A stretch of 64,000 bases of DNA from Bacteroidota bacterium (lineage in GTDB: Bacteria; Bacteroidota; Bacteroidia; Bacteroidales; F082). The position numbers and the translations under genes were made by a program. Below are positions 61,717 to 64,000 of the stretch, one piece after another; position 1 is the stretch's first letter, and every line of letters starts with the position of its first letter. A model generated the notes under the pieces. The model saw only the letters and a list, made by a program, of their open reading frames with translations. It was not told where the DNA came from and searched no databases. The stretch lies in the NCBI GenBank assembly GCA_014382445.1, contig JACNJS010000039.1, positions 1 to 64,000 of the forward strand, in the 5' to 3' direction.

Positions 61717-64000
61717 TTAATGATCATTTTTTGGAGTATTCCTTAAATAGTAGATTATTTCCCCCCCTTCTACTATATCATTATGTTTTAAGTTATTCCC
61801 AATAAGCTCTTTGCCATTAACCTCTATTTTTTCTAAGTAAACATTCTCCTTGCTTTGATTTACTGTGTTAATAGTGACAATATTACCATTGTCGAGATAT
61901 ATTGTTGCTTCTTTCACCATCGGGCTTCCGATTGCATATTCAAGGGAGCCTGGAATTACAGGATAAAATCCCAAAGCACTAAATACATACCATGCACTCA
62001 TCTGTCCTGCATCATCATTACCGCATAACCCGCCTTCGGTATTACCATACATAGTTTCCATTATCATTCTTACACATGCTTGTGTTTTCCATGGTTGATT
62101 TGTCCAGTTATACAAATAGGGTATGTGATGGCCGGGTTCATTACCATGAACATAATTGCCAATTATGCCATCACGAGTAATATCCTCGTTTTTTTCAATG
62201 TGGTTATCGTCAATTTCAGTAGTAAAAATCTTGTCTAGATTATTAGGGAAACTATCTTTCCCACCCATCATTGCTATCATGTTATCTAATTCATGTGGCA
62301 CATATAATCCGTAATTCCATGCATTGCCTTCGATAAAACCCTGTCCATGAGTATCGATAGGATCAAAATCTGCCCGCCAGTTGCCGTTTGCCAATTTAGG
62401 GCGCATATATCCAATATCAGGATCATAAACATTTACATAATTTTTCGACCTTTTTAAGTACTCGTCATACACCTGTTTATTACCTGCTTTCATAGCTATT
62501 TGTGCAATACACCAGTCATCATAAGCATACTCGAGCGTTTTTGATACTGACGAAAGGCTTATGTCTTCAGGTACATACCCCAACGACATATAACTTTCAA
62601 GACCATCGTAATAAGATAAAGTAGAAGTGCTTGCACATGCAATTAATGCTCTTTCCAAATCTATATCAGTTGTGTTTTTTACGATAGCATCTGCAATAAC
62701 CGAAACGGAATGATAACCAACCATGCACCAATTTTCATTGGCGTAATGGCTCCAAACCGGTAACATATTGTGCACACTTTGATCGTAATGTGCTAACATG
62801 GATAATATCATATCGTTATTCCGTTGGGGTTGTGTTATGTTGAATAATGGGTGCAGCGCCCTGTAAGTATCCCAAAGTGAAAAAATTGTATAATTAGTGA
62901 ATCCATCACTTAGGTGGATGTTCTGATCTAAACCCCGATATTGACCATCCACATCTTCGTAGATTATTGGGCTTAGCATAGTATGGTAAAGTGCTGTATA
63001 GTAGGTTTCTTTTTGTTCATTAGTTTCGGTTTCAACAATAATTTTAGATAGCTCATTGTTCCATTTCTGTTGAGTCTCCTTCTTGACCTGATCAAAATCC
63101 CAGTGCGGTATTTCCATTTGTAGATTTTTCAACGCACCGTTTGAACTAACAGAAGAAAGAGCAAATTTTATTTTTATTTTTTCATTTTCAGATGTTTTGA
63201 AATCGAAGTAAGCGCGAATATTCCTGCCCGCCATTTCCGGGAAGTTATGAGATTCATCAAATTTTCTGTAAAAACCATTATACTTTACATCATTATGTTT
63301 TTTATGCCCGTAATTATAGTAAGGTTTGGAAAACTGCATGGCAAAAAACACTTTTCTGGTTCTTGCCCAGCCTGTGGTTTGTCGGTAACCCGTTACCAAT
63401 GAGTCATTTTCTATCCTGATAAATGTCCAAACGTTTTTGTCATCATAATTATAAATACCATAAATTAAATCCAATATAATATGGGCACTATCTGATTTTG
63501 GGAATGTATATTGATGAAAACCAACTCTGTCAGAAGCCGTTAATTCTACTATTATATTATAATCGTCGAGATGAACCTTGTAATATCCAGGTTCGGCTTG
63601 TTCATTATCATGAGAAAATTTAGAATGATAGCCGCTACGTGGTTTTTGTGCATTACCAGGTTCTAATTGCAATGGTCCTATTGTTGGCATTACAAGAAAA
63701 TCACCCAGATCGGAGTGACCTGTTCCACTGAAATGAGTATGACCAAATCCAAATATAGTACTGTCATTATATTGATATCCTGAGCAATATCTGTAAACAT
63801 CAGGGTTGTAACTACCATCTTTAAACATGGGCTGTTGATTTGTTTCAGGACTCAACTGCACCATTCCAAAAGGTGTAGTGGCCCCGGGAAATGTATGTCC
63901 CATGTTTTTAGTACCTATGAATGGATTAACATAGCTTATCAGATTTTGGTATTCAACGTTTGTTTCATGAGCTACCTGATTCTCATTTTGCTCGTTCCAA
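61717..64000 (-). CDS. GH92 family alpha-mannosidase, 5' end beyond the window
   Basis: Calcium-dependent exo-alpha-mannosidase that releases mannose from yeast-type or N-glycans, in the periplasm or at the surface. The frame stays open to the right edge, at least 760 residues. It includes YVNPFIGTKN and then GHTFPGATTPFGMVQLSP, the GH92 N-terminal signature. The C-terminal (alpha/alpha)6 domain has GNEPGHHIPYLYNW near the active site and CGNDDAGQMSAWYVF. The signal peptide lies outside the window. It is probably in a glycan-use locus that continues to the right. The linkage cut (alpha-1,2 or other) is not determined. Confidence 0.93.
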   Translation of the reverse strand, partial: WNEQNENQVAHETNVEYQNLISYVNPFIGTKNMGHTFPGATTPFGMVQLSPETNQQPMFKDGSYNPDVYRYCSGYQYNDSTIFGFGHTHFSGTGHSDLGDFLVMPTIGPLQLEPGNAQKPRSGYHSKFSHDNEQAEPGYYKVHLDDYNIIVELTASDRVGFHQYTFPKSDSAHIILDLIYGIYNYDDKNVWTFIRIENDSLVTGYRQTTGWARTRKVFFAMQFSKPYYNYGHKKHNDVKYNGFYRKFDESHNFPEMAGRNIRAYFDFKTSENEKIKIKFALSSVSSNGALKNLQMEIPHWDFDQVKKETQQKWNNELSKIIVETETNEQKETYYTALYHTMLSPIIYEDVDGQYRGLDQNIHLSDGFTNYTIFSLWDTYRALHPLFNITQPQRNNDMILSMLAHYDQSVHNMLPVWSHYANENWCMVGYHSVSVIADAIVKNTTDIDLERALIACASTSTLSYYDGLESYMSLGYVPEDISLSSVSKTLEYAYDDWCIAQIAMKAGNKQVYDEYLKRSKNYVNVYDPDIGYMRPKLANGNWRADFDPIDTHGQGFIEGNAWNYGLYVPHELDNMIAMMGGKDSFPNNLDKIFTTEIDDNHIEKNEDITRDGIIGNYVHGNEPGHHIPYLYNWTNQPWKTQACVRMIMETMYGNTEGGLCGNDDAGQMSAWYVFSALGFYPVIPGSLEYAIGSPMVKEATIYLDNGNIVTINTVNQSKENVYLEKIEVNGKELIGNNLKHNDIVEGGEIIYYLRNTPKNDH

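Noticed and set aside
1-64000. rRNA genes, insertion sequences or a replication origin
   Set aside because: No rRNA-like tracts, no transposase frames with terminal repeats and no DnaA-box cluster were recognised by eye.

Overview
The window looks like chromosomal DNA of a Bacteroidota bacterium, most likely a Bacteroidales/Marinilabiliales-type anaerobe or facultative anaerobe. Four secreted proteins end in type IX secretion (T9SS) sorting domains (two type A, two type B). There is a TonB receptor with a carboxypeptidase-D-like N-terminus, a GH92 mannosidase and a DUF1573-yajC-ybbR-coaE cluster. The DNA is AT-rich, and many genes are preceded by the Bacteroidota promoter core TAnnTTTG, several with TTG 18-19 bases upstream. 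No species can be named from the sequence alone. Gene density is high, mostly core genes with few long gaps.

Layout. 1-13.8 kb: peroxiredoxin, a class V aminotransferase, a PolB-type 3'-5' exonuclease, dnaB, a secreted DUF6263-like protein, a TonB receptor with a doubtful 5' end, a T9SS cargo protein, a FadL-like outer membrane protein, a dihydroorotate-dehydrogenase-like flavoprotein, a GT9 glycosyltransferase and a threonylcarbamoyl-AMP synthase. 13.8-20.1 kb: a short promoter-plus-terminator unit that looks like a small RNA gene, then RNase Z, ribosomal protein S1 and YchF (divergent from S1), a Bax-like glucosaminidase and an acyltransferase. 20.1-26.8 kb: a large sensor kinase with a degenerate receiver, then a leftward operon GNAT-mltG-phosphomannomutase-DUF2279. 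27.2-31.5 kb: a 1441-residue gingipain-like C25 peptidase followed by two strong hairpins. 31.7-42.6 kb: argS, an RlmD-like methyltransferase, the leftward operon T9SS-B/DUF1573/yajC/ybbR/coaE/aroK, a CoA-binding protein and clpB. 42.6-50.4 kb: the leftward group small membrane protein, mutL, two rhomboids and an EEP-family protein, then an aldehyde dehydrogenase, and fabI on the other strand.

50.46-52.6 kb is the main accessory region. A tRNA-Met(CAT) is followed at once by repeats and the first ~110 residues of a tyrosine integrase. Next come a minus-strand fragment and a lipoprotein with AttH/CrtC lipocalin-like motifs. This looks like the scar of an element that integrated at the tRNA 3' end. 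52.8-64 kb: DUF2007, a probable 5' remnant of a secreted protein, nrfHA (nitrite reduction to ammonium), a small zinc-ribbon protein, cca, miaA, a T9SS type B protein, an FtsB/DivIC-like protein, a long dispersed inverted repeat, and the C-terminal bulk of a GH92 mannosidase running off the right edge.

Together the genes cover core information processing (dnaB, rpsA, argS, cca, miaA, rnz, rlmD, Sua5/TsaC, mutL, clpB), envelope building (fabI, mltG, GT9, acyltransferase), polymer degradation and surface display through T9SS and TonB systems, and anaerobic nitrite respiration. Product names rest on motif recognition by eye. No database search was run.
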